DNA of 64,000 nt from Rhizobium skierniewicense (GTDB taxonomy: Bacteria; Pseudomonadota; Alphaproteobacteria; Rhizobiales; Rhizobiaceae), in contig NZ_JACIDV010000014.1 in NCBI RefSeq assembly GCF_014196515.1, positions 1 through 64,000 of the forward strand, given 5' to 3'. Numbering within the stretch: position 1 is the first letter of the stretch; each line of letters starts with the position of its first letter. Shown one piece after another: positions 48,259 through 57,674 of this stretch. The translations under genes and the position numbers were made by a program. The notes under the pieces were generated by a model. That model did no database searches. It worked only from the letters and a program-made list of their open reading frames with translations, and was not told the DNA's origin.

Positions 48259-49752
48259 TCAGCCGTTGCTGGCCAGCATGGAAATCTTGTTGCCCATGGA
48301 CTCGCCATTCTTGTCGAGCAGGCGGGTCGGGTATTCACCGGTGAAATAGTGGTCGGTGAACTGCGGGCGCGCATTGTTACGGTCCACCCCGCCAACGGCC
48401 TGATAGAGACCATTGATGGACAGGAACGCCAGCGAATCGACACCGATGAACTTCGCCATGTCAGCGACGTCTGCATACTGGTTGGCCAGCAGCTTGTCCG
48501 CGTCAGGCGTATCGATGCCGTAGAAATCCGGGTGGAAGATCATCGGGCTGGCAACGCGGATGTGAACTTCCTTGGCCCCGGCTTCACGGATCATCTGCAC
48601 GATCTTGACCGATGTCGTGCCGCGCACGATGGAGTCATCCACCAGAACGACGCGCTTGCCTTCGATCATCGCCCGGTTGGCCGAATGCTTCAGCTTTACG
48701 CCCAGCGCACGGATCGACTGCGTCGGCTCGATGAAGGTACGGCCGACATAGTGGTTGCGGATGATGCCGTATTCGAACGGAATCCCGCTCTCCTGCGCAA
48801 AGCCGAGCGCCGCTGGCGTACCGCCATCCGGCACCGGCACCACGACATCGGCTTCGAGCGGCGCTTCCTTGGCAAGGATGCTGCCCATGTTCTTGCGGGT
48901 GGTGTAGACGTTACGACCACCAACGACAGAGTCGGGGCGGGCGAAATAGACATATTCGAACAGGCAAAGACGCTCCGGCTGCGGCTTGACCGGTTTGCGC
49001 GCATCGATGGTCACGGAACCGTCCGGCTGGATCTCGCAGATGATGACTTCGCCATTTTCCACATCGCGGACGAACTTGGCGCCGATAATATCGAGCGCGC
49101 AGGTTTCCGAGCAGAAGATCGGCTTGCCGTCGAGATCGCCCATCACCAGCGGGCGAATGCCCGTGGGATCGCGCGCGGCAATCAGCTTGGTGCGCGTCAT
49201 GGCCAGCATCGAATAGCCACCTTCCATCTGCCTGATGGCATCGATGAAGCGATCTGCCGTGGAGGAATGGCGCGAGCGGGCGATGAGGTGAAGCACGACT
49301 TCGGTATCGGACGTGGACTGACAGATGGCGCCGGTCGCGATGATCTGGCGGCGAAGCGTCAGGCCGTTGGTGAAGTTGCCGTTGTGGGCAACCGCAATGC
49401 CGCCTTCTTCCAGCTCGGCAAACAGAGGCTGCACATTGCGCATCGCCACTTCACCGGTTGTAGAGTAACGGGTGTGGCCGATACAGATCGAACCAGGCAG
49501 GCGGGCCAGCGTGGCCGGATTGGTGTAATGGTCGCCGACGAGGCCCATATGGCGTTCCTGATAGAAACGCTTGCCATCGAACGACACCATGCCTGCGGCT
49601 TCCTGCCCACGATGCTGGAGAGCGTGCAGACCAAGTGCCGTCAGTGCCGCCGCATCCGGGTGCCCAAGAACGCCGAACACGCCGCACTCTTCGTGCAGGG
49701 TATCGCCATCCAGGATTTCATTGAGTGTGGAATGCGAAAGCGGCTCGTTCAT
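48259..49752 (-). CDS. purF: Amidophosphoribosyltransferase
   Basis: A 497-aa enzyme for the first step of purine synthesis: PRPP plus glutamine gives phosphoribosylamine. The N-terminal 22 residues are a propeptide preceding catalytic C23 (HEECGVFGV), as in the Bacillus-type enzyme. The PRPP site is VVLVDDSIVRGTT. AAAGGCAAG precedes the start. The cvpA gene is immediately upstream, the classic cvpA-purF arrangement. Confidence 0.97.
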   Translation of the reverse strand: MNEPLSHSTLNEILDGDTLHEECGVFGVLGHPDAAALTALGLHALQHRGQEAAGMVSFDGKRFYQERHMGLVGDHYTNPATLARLPGSICIGHTRYSTTGEVAMRNVQPLFAELEEGGIAVAHNGNFTNGLTLRRQIIATGAICQSTSDTEVVLHLIARSRHSSTADRFIDAIRQMEGGYSMLAMTRTKLIAARDPTGIRPLVMGDLDGKPIFCSETCALDIIGAKFVRDVENGEVIICEIQPDGSVTIDARKPVKPQPERLCLFEYVYFARPDSVVGGRNVYTTRKNMGSILAKEAPLEADVVVPVPDGGTPAALGFAQESGIPFEYGIIRNHYVGRTFIEPTQSIRALGVKLKHSANRAMIEGKRVVLVDDSIVRGTTSVKIVQMIREAGAKEVHIRVASPMIFHPDFYGIDTPDADKLLANQYADVADMAKFIGVDSLAFLSINGLYQAVGGVDRNNARPQFTDHYFTGEYPTRLLDKNGESMGNKISMLASNG

Positions 49753-49892
49753 CTGGCTTGCCTTTGCTTAAGTACCAAAAACAAAAACCGCCCTGGTAAG
49801 CGTTGTTCTACCAGTGTGGTCTGTCTGCTGCTTGAAGTGAATGTCTAGCACACATAGCGCGCCTTGCATGCATTGCAAGACGCGCATCAGCG

Positions 49893-50480
49893 TCAATTCG
49901 TCGTGGTCGGGGCGGTCGTTGCCGGAGCATCGTCCACCGGCGTCTGTTCAGTCGCGCCCTCTGGCGGCTTGCCGAGAATGCGTGCACGGATCTGCGGTTC
50001 GATATTGTCCGGCAGCCCGGCTTCGAGCTTGGCGACGAGGCCATCGAGGAATGGCTTGGACTTTGCCTGTGTGACCCATTCTGGCTGCGTTCTCACATCC
50101 ACCAGCCAGTTCCAGAAAGCAACGGCAACGACCAGCAGCAGAATGCCGCGGGCAGCGCCGAACAGGAAACCAAGCGTGCGGTCGAGTGCGCCAATGCGGC
50201 TGTCAATGATGAAATCGGCAATGCGCGAGGTGATGAACGAGATGATGATCAACGCGACGAGGAAGATGATGCCTGCCGAACCGGCAATCGCGATCTTGTC
50301 GTCATCGGTATAGTTGCGCGCATAGGGCAGCAACACCGGGTAGAGATAATAGGCGGCGGCGACCGAACCGCCCCAGCTGGCGATGGACAGAATTTCACGC
50401 GAAAACCCCCGCACCATGGCGAGAACAGCGGAGAAAAGGACAACGGCGAGAACGATGCCGTCGAAAATCGTAATGGGCAT
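49893..50480 (-). CDS. cvpA: CvpA family membrane protein
   Basis: A 195-aa inner-membrane protein with four helices (7-25, 30-50, 65-90, 105-128) and a cytosolic tail ending in Thr/Ala/Pro-rich sequence. DGIVLAVVLFSAVLAMVRGFSREILSI is the family opening. Known for colicin V production; the actual role is probably envelope homeostasis. CCGGAG precedes the start. Between radA and purF on the same strand. Confidence 0.93.
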   Translation of the reverse strand: MPITIFDGIVLAVVLFSAVLAMVRGFSREILSIASWGGSVAAAYYLYPVLLPYARNYTDDDKIAIAGSAGIIFLVALIIISFITSRIADFIIDSRIGALDRTLGFLFGAARGILLLVVAVAFWNWLVDVRTQPEWVTQAKSKPFLDGLVAKLEAGLPDNIEPQIRARILGKPPEGATEQTPVDDAPATTAPTTTN

Positions 50481-50576
50481 TTACCAACTCCGGAGGTCGC
50501 GACACTGAATGGGAGCGCCACTGTGCCAACTTTCGTTCCTATTACACTAGCCGCTTAGCCAGCGAAAGGATCAATC

Positions 50577-51977
50577 TCATTCTTCCTCAACCTGTCTGAA
50601 CCGGTTACCCGAACCCGCGATACGCGCCACGAGATCCGGCAGGCTCTCGATTTCCGTCCAGCGCCCTTTGGCACCCTTTGGCAACTCGGCAGAGGCCGAA
50701 GGCAGGCATGCGGTGGCAAAGCCAAGCTTCTCAGCCTCTTTCAATCGCTGCCCCGTGTGCGAAACGGGCCGGACAGCACCCGACAGGCTGACCTCGCCGA
50801 AATAGACGCAATCGGCTGGCAGTGCAACACCGGCAAGCGATGAAACCAGTGCAGAGGCAATCGCCATGTCTGCCGCCGGTTCGGAAATGCGATAGCCACC
50901 TGCGACATTGAGGTAAACATCGTGGCTTCCAAGCTTCACGCCACAGTGGGCTTCCAGCACGGCAAGGATCATCGCAAGCCGCGATGAATCCCAGCCGACG
51001 ACCGCACGGCGCGGCGTGCCAAGCGATGTCGGCGCGACCAGCGCCTGCACTTCCACCAGTACCGGGCGCGTACCCTCCATGCCCGCGAAGACGGCTGCAC
51101 CGGGAGATTTCTCGTTGCGTTCGCCAAGGAACAATTCGGAAGGGTTGGAGACCTCGCGCAAACCCTTGTCCGACATCTCGAACACGCCGATTTCATCGGT
51201 GGGTCCGAAGCGGTTCTTTACGGTGCGCAGAATACGGTAGTGGTGGCCGCGATCGCCTTCGAAATAGAGCACGGCATCCACCATGTGTTCCACCACGCGC
51301 GGCCCCGCGATCTGTCCGTCCTTCGTCACATGGCCGACGAGAACCATAGTGGCCCCCGTCTGCTTGGCAAAGCGGATCATCGCCTGAACACCGGTGCGGA
51401 CCTGCGTCACCGTGCCGGGAGCGGAATCGGCGGTATCGCTCCACAGCGTCTGGATCGAGTCGATGATGATCAGGTCAGGCCGTTTGCCTTCCGAAATCGT
51501 CGCCAGAATGTCCTCGACATTGGTCTCCGCCGCCAGGAGAACATCTGTGTCGGCAGCACCCAGACGCTGCGCACGCAGCCGTACCTGCGCCACCGCCTCT
51601 TCGCCCGAGACGTAGACGATGCGGTGGCCGCGGCGCGACAGTGCGGCCGCCGCCTGCATCAGCAGCGTGGATTTACCAATGCCGGGATCACCGCCGATCA
51701 GGACCGCAGACCCCCGCACGAAGCCGCCGCCGGTCGCCCGGTCCAGCTCGCTCATACCGGTTGGAATACGCGGCGCTTCCTCGATTTCACCGGAAAGTGA
51801 AGTGAGGGTAACGGGTCTGCCCTTTTTCGGCGTTTTGCCGGGGCCAGAGCCGATGCCGCCCATCGGGTCCTCTTCGACGATGGTGTTCCACTCGCCGCAT
51901 CCCTCACACTTACCCGCCCATCTGGTGTGGACCGTACCGCAGTTCTGGCAGATGAATTGTGTCTTGGCTTTGGCCAT
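50577..51977 (-). CDS. radA: DNA repair protein RadA
   Basis: A 466-aa RecA-like helicase for branch migration in recombination. Zinc finger C10, C13, C24, C27; Walker A GGDPGIGKST at 95-104; the RadA motif KNRFG; and a Lon-like C-terminal domain (VAGGYRISEPAADMAIASAL). The ribosome site is poor (AAGAAG). The ATG lies only five bases after the end of the parE remnant, so the radA leader runs through that remnant. Confidence 0.97.
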   Translation of the reverse strand: MAKAKTQFICQNCGTVHTRWAGKCEGCGEWNTIVEEDPMGGIGSGPGKTPKKGRPVTLTSLSGEIEEAPRIPTGMSELDRATGGGFVRGSAVLIGGDPGIGKSTLLMQAAAALSRRGHRIVYVSGEEAVAQVRLRAQRLGAADTDVLLAAETNVEDILATISEGKRPDLIIIDSIQTLWSDTADSAPGTVTQVRTGVQAMIRFAKQTGATMVLVGHVTKDGQIAGPRVVEHMVDAVLYFEGDRGHHYRILRTVKNRFGPTDEIGVFEMSDKGLREVSNPSELFLGERNEKSPGAAVFAGMEGTRPVLVEVQALVAPTSLGTPRRAVVGWDSSRLAMILAVLEAHCGVKLGSHDVYLNVAGGYRISEPAADMAIASALVSSLAGVALPADCVYFGEVSLSGAVRPVSHTGQRLKEAEKLGFATACLPSASAELPKGAKGRWTEIESLPDLVARIAGSGNRFRQVEEE

Positions 51978-51982
51978 GAATG

Positions 51983-52294
51983 TCAGTTTTCTTCTTGTTT
52001 GAAGTCTTTAGGAGACAGGTGTCTGCGGCCATGCATGACACGCAAAATGCGTACGGTATCGGCCTCGATACGAAACTATATGCATCGTTGCCTGTAAGGT
52101 AACGCTTTCAATCCTTGGGAAAGCCCATCGCGCGGTAGACCAGGGAAACCACTGGTCGCGATCCATTCTATTTTTCTTGTTATATCGCGGATGAATGCTG
52201 AGGCCGTCATCGTGTCATCAGCCGCGATCCAAAGAAACATCTCAAGAAGGTCTTGATCAGCGAGAGGTGAGTAAATTAGCTGCTTCTGTCTAAT
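51983..52294 (-). pseudogene. parE: parE toxin remnant, interrupted by an amber codon
   Basis: Reading codons down from 52294 gives a 103-aa ParE/RelE-fold toxin: RQKQLIYSPLADQDLLEMF near the start, then RDGLSQGLKALPYRQRCI. A TAG follows at 52076-52078 (codon 73). In the same frame come FRIEADTVRILRVMHGRRH and a normal end at 51983-51985. The family has Tyr or Phe at that site, and a single base change from a Tyr codon makes TAG. The only initiation codon at the expected place is ATT (52292-52294), with GAGG nine bases upstream, so the ATG may also be lost. Both defects point to an inactive toxin. Confidence 0.82.
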
Positions 52295-52533
52295 TCGCTC
52301 ATTCCTCTTTTTATAATAGAATCAGCCCAATTGTCTGCTGTCGTGAATGTGAGGTATTCCCCACGCTCAAACTGCGCGTCCGCTTCCGCAATCATTCGCT
52401 TGAGTTCTTCTTGTTCACTTCCAAGTAACTGCAAGCTTGCATGAACAACCGCGTCGGCGTCCCTGTACACGCCGGCCTTCACCTGCTCATCAATAAACTT
52501 GCGATCCTGTTCGCTGAGATGAATTTCGGTCAT
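52276..52533 (-). CDS. parD: ParD-type antitoxin
   Basis: An 85-aa ribbon-helix-helix antitoxin: TEIHLSEQDRKFIDEQVKAG then DADAVVHASLQLL, followed by the acidic tail (EADAQFERGEYLTFTTADNWADSII). AAGGAGATCG precedes the ATG at 52533. The frame is intact and overlaps the 5' end of the parE remnant. It may persist as an orphan antitoxin or DNA-binding repressor. Confidence 0.9.
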   Translation of the reverse strand: MTEIHLSEQDRKFIDEQVKAGVYRDADAVVHASLQLLGSEQEELKRMIAEADAQFERGEYLTFTTADNWADSIIKRGMSELDRSS

Positions 52534-52597
52534 TTCGATCTCCTTTTGTTCTCGTATAGCACAGGTCACAACAGCTTTCCAAGAGGCAAGAAAAGCG

Positions 52598-53773
52598 TCA
52601 CGCGTCTTCGATCAGATATTGCCGCTCATAGCGCAATCCAAGGCCGGTCAACATTTCGTAACCGATGGTGCCTGCCGCGCGTGCCACCTCATCCACCGGC
52701 ACATTGGGTCCGAAAAGTTCGATGTAGTCTCCAGCACGGATGGCGTTTGGCGGGACGTCCGTCACGTCAAAAATCGTCAGGTCCATTGTCACGCGGCCAG
52801 CAATGGGCACTTCGTAGCCGTTGATGAAGCCGTAAGCGCCGCCATAGCCCATGTCGCGCAGCGGAATGCCCGATCCGGAGAGCGAGCGGTGATAGCCGTC
52901 GGCGTAACCGACGGCGGCAATGGCCAACCGGCTGGCGCGTGTCAGGCGAAACGTCCCGCCATAACTCACCGTCTGGCCTTCACCGGCATCACGGATCTGG
53001 ATGATGCGGGCTTCTGCCTTGGCGACCGGCCGCATCGGGTTGGTCATGTCGCTGACGGCCTCACCGCCATAGAGCGCGATGCCGGGACGGGTGAGATCGA
53101 AATGATAGTCCGCGCCGAGGAAAATTCCGGCAGAAGCCGACAGACTTGATTCGATGCCTTCGAAGGCGGCGCTAACCCTGCGGAATGATTCGAGTTGTGC
53201 CCTGTTCATGGGCGACGATGGCGTATCGGCGCAGGCGAGGTGAGACAGCACCAGCACCGGGTCGAAACTGGCGGGACGGGTCGGATCATCGGCCAGATAG
53301 AGCGCGTCCTCCAGCGGCAGACCCAGCCGGTTGAAACCGGTGTCCACATGCAGCGCGAAAGGATGATCGCCGCGGTCTGCCATCAGGCTCATCCAGAAGG
53401 AAAGCTGTTCTTCCGAGGCGACCACCGGCACAAGGTCGTTGTTGAACACCTGCGCTTCCTGCCCCGGCCAGATGCCCGATAGCACGAAGATGCGGGCTTC
53501 CGGCGCATGCGGGCGAAGTGTGGCACCTTCCGCCACGGTGGCGACAAAGAAGTCCCGCGCGCCTGCATGATAAAGCGTCGCACCGCAATCCTCGATCCCC
53601 ATGCCATAGGCATCGGCCTTCACCACCGCGCTGGCGCGCGCCTTGCCGGAACGTGTGTTCATGTCGCGCCAGTTATCAGCCAGTGCGCCAAGATCCACCG
53701 TCAGGCGAAGCGGAGCGGCCTCGAAAGCGTCCATTTCCGCGTCGGGCAGAGTGTCATCGAATTCATCATTCAT
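52598..53773 (-). CDS. alr: Alanine racemase
   Basis: A 391-aa PLP enzyme making D-alanine for peptidoglycan. The PLP lysine is K52 in AVVKADAYGMG, and the second catalytic Tyr lies in the SYGGTF region. AVGYADGYHRSL and GRVTMDLTIFDV are conserved blocks. An acidic N-terminal extension of about 20 residues precedes the barrel. Weak Shine-Dalgarno. Probably the biosynthetic copy, near dnaB and radA. Confidence 0.95.
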   Translation of the reverse strand: MNDEFDDTLPDAEMDAFEAAPLRLTVDLGALADNWRDMNTRSGKARASAVVKADAYGMGIEDCGATLYHAGARDFFVATVAEGATLRPHAPEARIFVLSGIWPGQEAQVFNNDLVPVVASEEQLSFWMSLMADRGDHPFALHVDTGFNRLGLPLEDALYLADDPTRPASFDPVLVLSHLACADTPSSPMNRAQLESFRRVSAAFEGIESSLSASAGIFLGADYHFDLTRPGIALYGGEAVSDMTNPMRPVAKAEARIIQIRDAGEGQTVSYGGTFRLTRASRLAIAAVGYADGYHRSLSGSGIPLRDMGYGGAYGFINGYEVPIAGRVTMDLTIFDVTDVPPNAIRAGDYIELFGPNVPVDEVARAAGTIGYEMLTGLGLRYERQYLIEDA

Positions 53774-53856
53774 CGTCGGGCGTCCGGTGAGGGGATGGTT
53801 ATTGCTGTATCACTTTTGTTCAAGACGGTAATGTCCGTTTGGACTAAACTGTGGCT

Positions 53857-54714
53857 ATGCCCAATGTTTCGCAGGAACAGGCCATAGATGTCATGCCGCT
53901 TGCCGCAACGGAAACCACACGTTTCTGGCGCGATGGGCGTTTTGATGGCATGGAATGCCTGAGCGCGACATTTCTGACGCATGAATATTCTCCGCACGCG
54001 CACGAGACATTTTCAATCGGCGCCATCGAAAGCGGCTTGCAAATCTCGACCATTCAGGGCACCACAGAGCAGACCGGGCCTGGGCATCTCTACCTCATCA
54101 ACCCCGATGATATACACGACGGTGCCCCGGGCGGCTGCGGATATCGCTACCGCATGATTTATCCAACCATCGCTCTGCTGCGTAATGTGATTGAAGATGT
54201 GACAGGCCGCGCGTTCCACGGCACGCCATCCTTCCCACGTTTCCTGCCGTATGATCCGCAAATGGCCACAGCATTTCAGATCGCCCACCATCGCATGGAA
54301 ATGAAGGTTGGCGCTCTGGAGGCGGATGAGGGCATGTATTGCGTCATGGCGGAACTTTTTCGCCGTTACGGCAGCAGCATCATCCTGCCGTTGGAAAAGA
54401 GTGAGAAAACAGCGGTCCACACCACGCGGGATTACCTGAACGACAATTTCGATGTGGATATAGGGCTGGAGGAACTGGCGAAAACAGCAGGTCTCAGCCG
54501 CGCCCATCTCATTCGGGCGTTTCGCAAAGAGTTCCACATCACACCCCATGCCTATCTGACGGATGTGCGGATCCGCAAAGCCAAAAAGTTTCTACGTAAC
54601 GGGGAACCGCTGGCAGATATTGCAGCACTGTGCGGCTTTGCAGATCAGGCCCACTTCAATCGCCATTTCAAAGCGCGGATGGGCATTACACCGGGACAAT
54701 TTCGTGCGGCGTAG
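53857..54714 (+). CDS. AraC family transcriptional regulator
   Basis: A 285-aa regulator. The N-terminal cupin-like AraC ligand domain (about 30-140) contains SPHAHETFSIGAIESG. The C-terminal pair of helix-turn-helices reads LAKTAGLSRAHLIRAFRKEF and IAALCGFADQAHFNRHFK. ATG at 53857 is preferred to a GTG at 53851. It precedes azlCD on the same strand by 73 bases, so it is a likely regulator of that exporter. Confidence 0.9.
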   Translation: MPNVSQEQAIDVMPLAATETTRFWRDGRFDGMECLSATFLTHEYSPHAHETFSIGAIESGLQISTIQGTTEQTGPGHLYLINPDDIHDGAPGGCGYRYRMIYPTIALLRNVIEDVTGRAFHGTPSFPRFLPYDPQMATAFQIAHHRMEMKVGALEADEGMYCVMAELFRRYGSSIILPLEKSEKTAVHTTRDYLNDNFDVDIGLEELAKTAGLSRAHLIRAFRKEFHITPHAYLTDVRIRKAKKFLRNGEPLADIAALCGFADQAHFNRHFKARMGITPGQFRAA

Positions 54715-54787
54715 GGCAGATGTCATTTTCGTTCAAGACGGCGATACCGACCAAGCATTAATCGCATCTCCAAAATAGGAGATTGCC

Positions 54788-55490
54788 ATGCCACGGACCA
54801 TAGAGACTGCCGAATTCGCCGCCGGACTGAAAGCCGCCGCACCTCTGCTCGTTGCGATGGTGCCGATTGGGGCGGTGTTCGGTGCCGTCGCTGTGGCCAA
54901 GGGTTTGTCTCCACTCGAAGCCTGTCTCATGTCAGTTCTGGTTTTTGCGGGTGGCGCGCAATTCGTGGCCATGGATTCATGGGGGCATCCGGCAAGCTGG
55001 ACAGCGTTAGGCTTTGCCGCACTGCTTGTGAACCTGCGGCATGTGTTAATGAGCGCGTCGATTGCGGGGAAAAATGCAAGGTTTCAAGGAATGGCAGAAA
55101 TTCGCCGCCATGCCAGTGCTTACGGATGAATCCTGGGCCTTGTCGGAATTTCGCGCCATGCGCACCCATTTGACGCCAGCCTTTTTCACCGCCGCTGCCT
55201 TGTCGATTTACGCGCTGTGGAACATCTCCACGCTGGCGGGCGCTTTGCTGGGGTCGGTCATGGGCGATACGGCAATTATCGGTCTGGATTTCGCCTTTCC
55301 GGCGGTTTTCATCGTGCTGTTGATGGGTTTCTGGAAGGGCAGCGAAACGGGTCTTGTGCTGCTGGCAAGCGCGACCGCTTCCTACCTTACGCATACTTAT
55401 ATTGCAGGCGCATGGTACATCGCCGCCGGTGCGCTGGCCGGGCTTCTGGTTGCTGCTTTCACCGGGCAAAAAGCGGAGCAGCCAGCATGA
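54788..55490 (+). pseudogene. azlC: azlC-like exporter subunit, split by a frameshift
   Basis: The first frame (54788-55129) encodes an AzlC N-terminus: PLLVAMVPIGAVFGAVAVAK, FAGGAQFVA, LLVNLRHVLMSASIAGK. It derails into NARFQGMAEIRRHASAYG and stops. The +1 frame carries the remainder, MQGFKEWQKFAAMPVLTDES through to the stop at 55490. Removing one A from the A5 run at 55070-55074 (behind GGGG) restores a 233-aa AzlC with VNLRHVLMSASIAGKMQG. A strong TAGGAG precedes the start. AzlC and AzlD form a branched-chain amino-acid exporter. A real mutation, a sequencing error, or slippage-restored expression are all possible. Confidence 0.85.
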
Positions 55491-55789
55491 CGCTTGATGC
55501 AAACACCCTGCTTGTCATCCTCGCCATGGCGGCCGCAACAATCGCGACACGCATGGGCGGACTGCTTCTCCTTCGTTACGTGGAGTTCACCGGCCGTACC
55601 AAGAAAGCATTGACGGCTGTTCCACCAGCCGTACTCATGGCGGTTGTCACGCCCACAGCCATTTCAACCGGTCTTGCCGAAAGCATTGCCTGCGCGGTGA
55701 CGGCGCTTGCGGCAACGCGCCTGTCGTTGCTGCCCGCCGCCGCAACGGGCGTGGTGACGGTGGCTGTGCTGCGCGGAATCGGTTTGTAA
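55487..55789 (+). CDS. azlD: AzlD family exporter subunit
   Basis: A 100-aa membrane protein with three to four helices; ATIATRMGGLLLLRYV and VPPAVLMAVVTPTAI are family blocks. Partner of AzlC in branched-chain amino-acid export. The start overlaps the azlC stop as ATGA, so its translation may suffer from the azlC frameshift. Confidence 0.9.
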   Translation: MTLDANTLLVILAMAAATIATRMGGLLLLRYVEFTGRTKKALTAVPPAVLMAVVTPTAISTGLAESIACAVTALAATRLSLLPAAATGVVTVAVLRGIGL

Positions 55790-55819
55790 ATCGATATCAC
55801 CAAGCGCTTGAAAAGACTG

Positions 55820-55845
55820 AGCCCCGCAACGTTCGTGGCGGGGCT
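55820..55845. terminator. Hairpin between azlD and dnaB
   Basis: Perfect 8-bp stem AGCCCCGC / GCGGGGCT with a ten-base loop, centred between convergent genes. T runs are short, so its strength is uncertain. Confidence 0.65.
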
Positions 55846-55855
55846 GAATTGGAAA

Positions 55856-57352
55856 TCAATGCTCTTCGTATTGCGTGAACGATGGATCTGCCAGATCCGC
55901 AAAGCGGGTAAACTCCGCTTGGAACGCCAGCTTCACCGTGCCCGTCGGTCCGTGACGCTGTTTGGCGATGATGACGTCTGCTGTGCCTTTGACCTTGTCG
56001 AACAGCGCTTCCCATTCGGCATATTTCGGGTCGGAAATATCGCGCGGCTCCATGTTCTTGACGTAGTATTCCTCACGGAACACGAACAGCACCACGTCCG
56101 CGTCCTGCTCGATGGAGCCCGATTCGCGAAGGTCGGAGAGTTGAGGACGCTTGTCTTCGCGGCTTTCCACCTGACGCGAGAGCTGTGAAAGCGCGATGAT
56201 GGGAACGTTGAGTTCCTTGCCCAGCGCCTTCAGGCCGGTGGTGATCTGGGTGATTTCCTGCACGCGGTTCTCGCCGCTTTTGCCGGAACCGGTCATCAGC
56301 TGGATATAATCCACCACAAGGCAATCAAGGCCGCGCTGGCGCTTGAGGCGGCGTGCACGGGCGGACAGCTGGGCGATGGAGATACCACCCGTCTGGTCGA
56401 TATAAAGCGGCACTTTCTGCATCATCTGGCTGCACGCAACGAGCTTTTCAAAGTCGGCCTCGGTGATTTCACCACGGCGGATTTTGGATGACGACACTTC
56501 GGTCTGCTCGGAAATGATACGGGTCGCCAGCTGTTCGGACGACATTTCGAGCGAGTAGAACCCGACGACGCCACCGTTCTTGGCCTTGTAGGAACCGTCA
56601 GGCTGGATTTCCTGCTCGTAGGATGCGGCGATATTATAGGCGATGTTGGTGGCAAGTGAGGTCTTGCCCATGCCAGGACGTCCCGCAAGCACGATCAAGT
56701 CGGAACGCTGCAAGCCACCCATTCGGCCATCCAGCGAATGGATGCCGGTGGAGATGCCGGAGAGATTGCCGTCACGCTCGAAGGCTGCACCGGCCATGTC
56801 GATGGCGAGCGATACGGCGTCGTTGAAGGACTGGAAGCCGCCATCGTAACGACCGGTTTCGGCCAGCTCGAACAGGCGGCGCTCGGTGTCTTCGATCTGG
56901 CTTTGCGGCGGCATGTCCAGCGGCGCATCATAGGCGATGTTGACGACGTCTTCGCCGATCTGGATCAGCGCCCGACGCAGCGCCAGATCGTAAATGGCGC
57001 GGCCATAGTCTTCCGCGTTGATGATGGAGACGGCGTCCGACGCCAGGCGCGCGAGATATTGCGCAACCGTCATGTCGCCGATCTTGCCGTCTGCGGGCAG
57101 AAAGGTCTTGATGGTGACGGGGTTGGCCGTCTTGCCCATGCGGATGATATCGCCCGCCACTTCGAAAATCTTGCGGTGAAGCGGCTCGAACAGATGCACG
57201 GGCTTGAGGAAGTCGGAAACCCGGTAATAGGCATCGTTGTTGACGAGAATGGCACCCAGCAGCGCCTGTTCCGCTTCGATGTTGTTCGGGGCTTCGCGGT
57301 AGAGCGGTTCAGCAGCAGGGGCGGGGGTGATCTTTCTCACAGTGTCGTTCAT
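55856..57352 (-). CDS. dnaB: Replicative DNA helicase DnaB
   Basis: A 498-aa hexameric 5'-3' helicase of the replisome. The N-terminal domain opens EAEQALLGAILVNN. Walker A is AGRPGMGKTS, Walker B LDCLVVDYIQLM, then LSQLSRQVESR and the arginine-finger region SDLRESGSIEQDADVV and AKQRHGPTG. No intein is present in the ATPase domain. GGGAG lies upstream. Confidence 0.98.
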   Translation of the reverse strand: MNDTVRKITPAPAAEPLYREAPNNIEAEQALLGAILVNNDAYYRVSDFLKPVHLFEPLHRKIFEVAGDIIRMGKTANPVTIKTFLPADGKIGDMTVAQYLARLASDAVSIINAEDYGRAIYDLALRRALIQIGEDVVNIAYDAPLDMPPQSQIEDTERRLFELAETGRYDGGFQSFNDAVSLAIDMAGAAFERDGNLSGISTGIHSLDGRMGGLQRSDLIVLAGRPGMGKTSLATNIAYNIAASYEQEIQPDGSYKAKNGGVVGFYSLEMSSEQLATRIISEQTEVSSSKIRRGEITEADFEKLVACSQMMQKVPLYIDQTGGISIAQLSARARRLKRQRGLDCLVVDYIQLMTGSGKSGENRVQEITQITTGLKALGKELNVPIIALSQLSRQVESREDKRPQLSDLRESGSIEQDADVVLFVFREEYYVKNMEPRDISDPKYAEWEALFDKVKGTADVIIAKQRHGPTGTVKLAFQAEFTRFADLADPSFTQYEEH

Positions 57353-57674
57353 GGTGTCTGTGATCTCCCTTGAGGCCGGTTTGAAGCCTTCGTTTCTTGC
57401 AAGTCTGCCGGTTTGAAGTGCGCGGCCCCCGCAGTCAAGGACAATGCGGCAACAGTGCCATGCAGGCTCGCCGGAACGGCGCTGGATGCTCCCACTGCCG
57501 ATGTTGTCAACAGTAATCCACAGGCTCGGTCATGCGCGTCGCCGCGACGGAAACGAATCGGTTTCGGTCTGCCATGAGTGTAAGACATGGCTGCTATTTC
57601 AACAGAGCCACTTGCATATTTGTGGTCGTGAAAATAAATAGGAAAAATAGATAGCGTGCTAATTATAAGGGTTG
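57353..57674. promoter_or_regulatory. Divergent dnaB / marR promoter region
   Basis: A 322-base gap between divergent genes. It contains an inverted repeat GAAAC-N6-GTTTC (57550-57565) and, close to marR, TAGC-GT-GCTA (57650-57659) in an AT-rich stretch. Either may be an operator for the MarR protein, but both are short. No small gene is seen. Confidence 0.45.
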
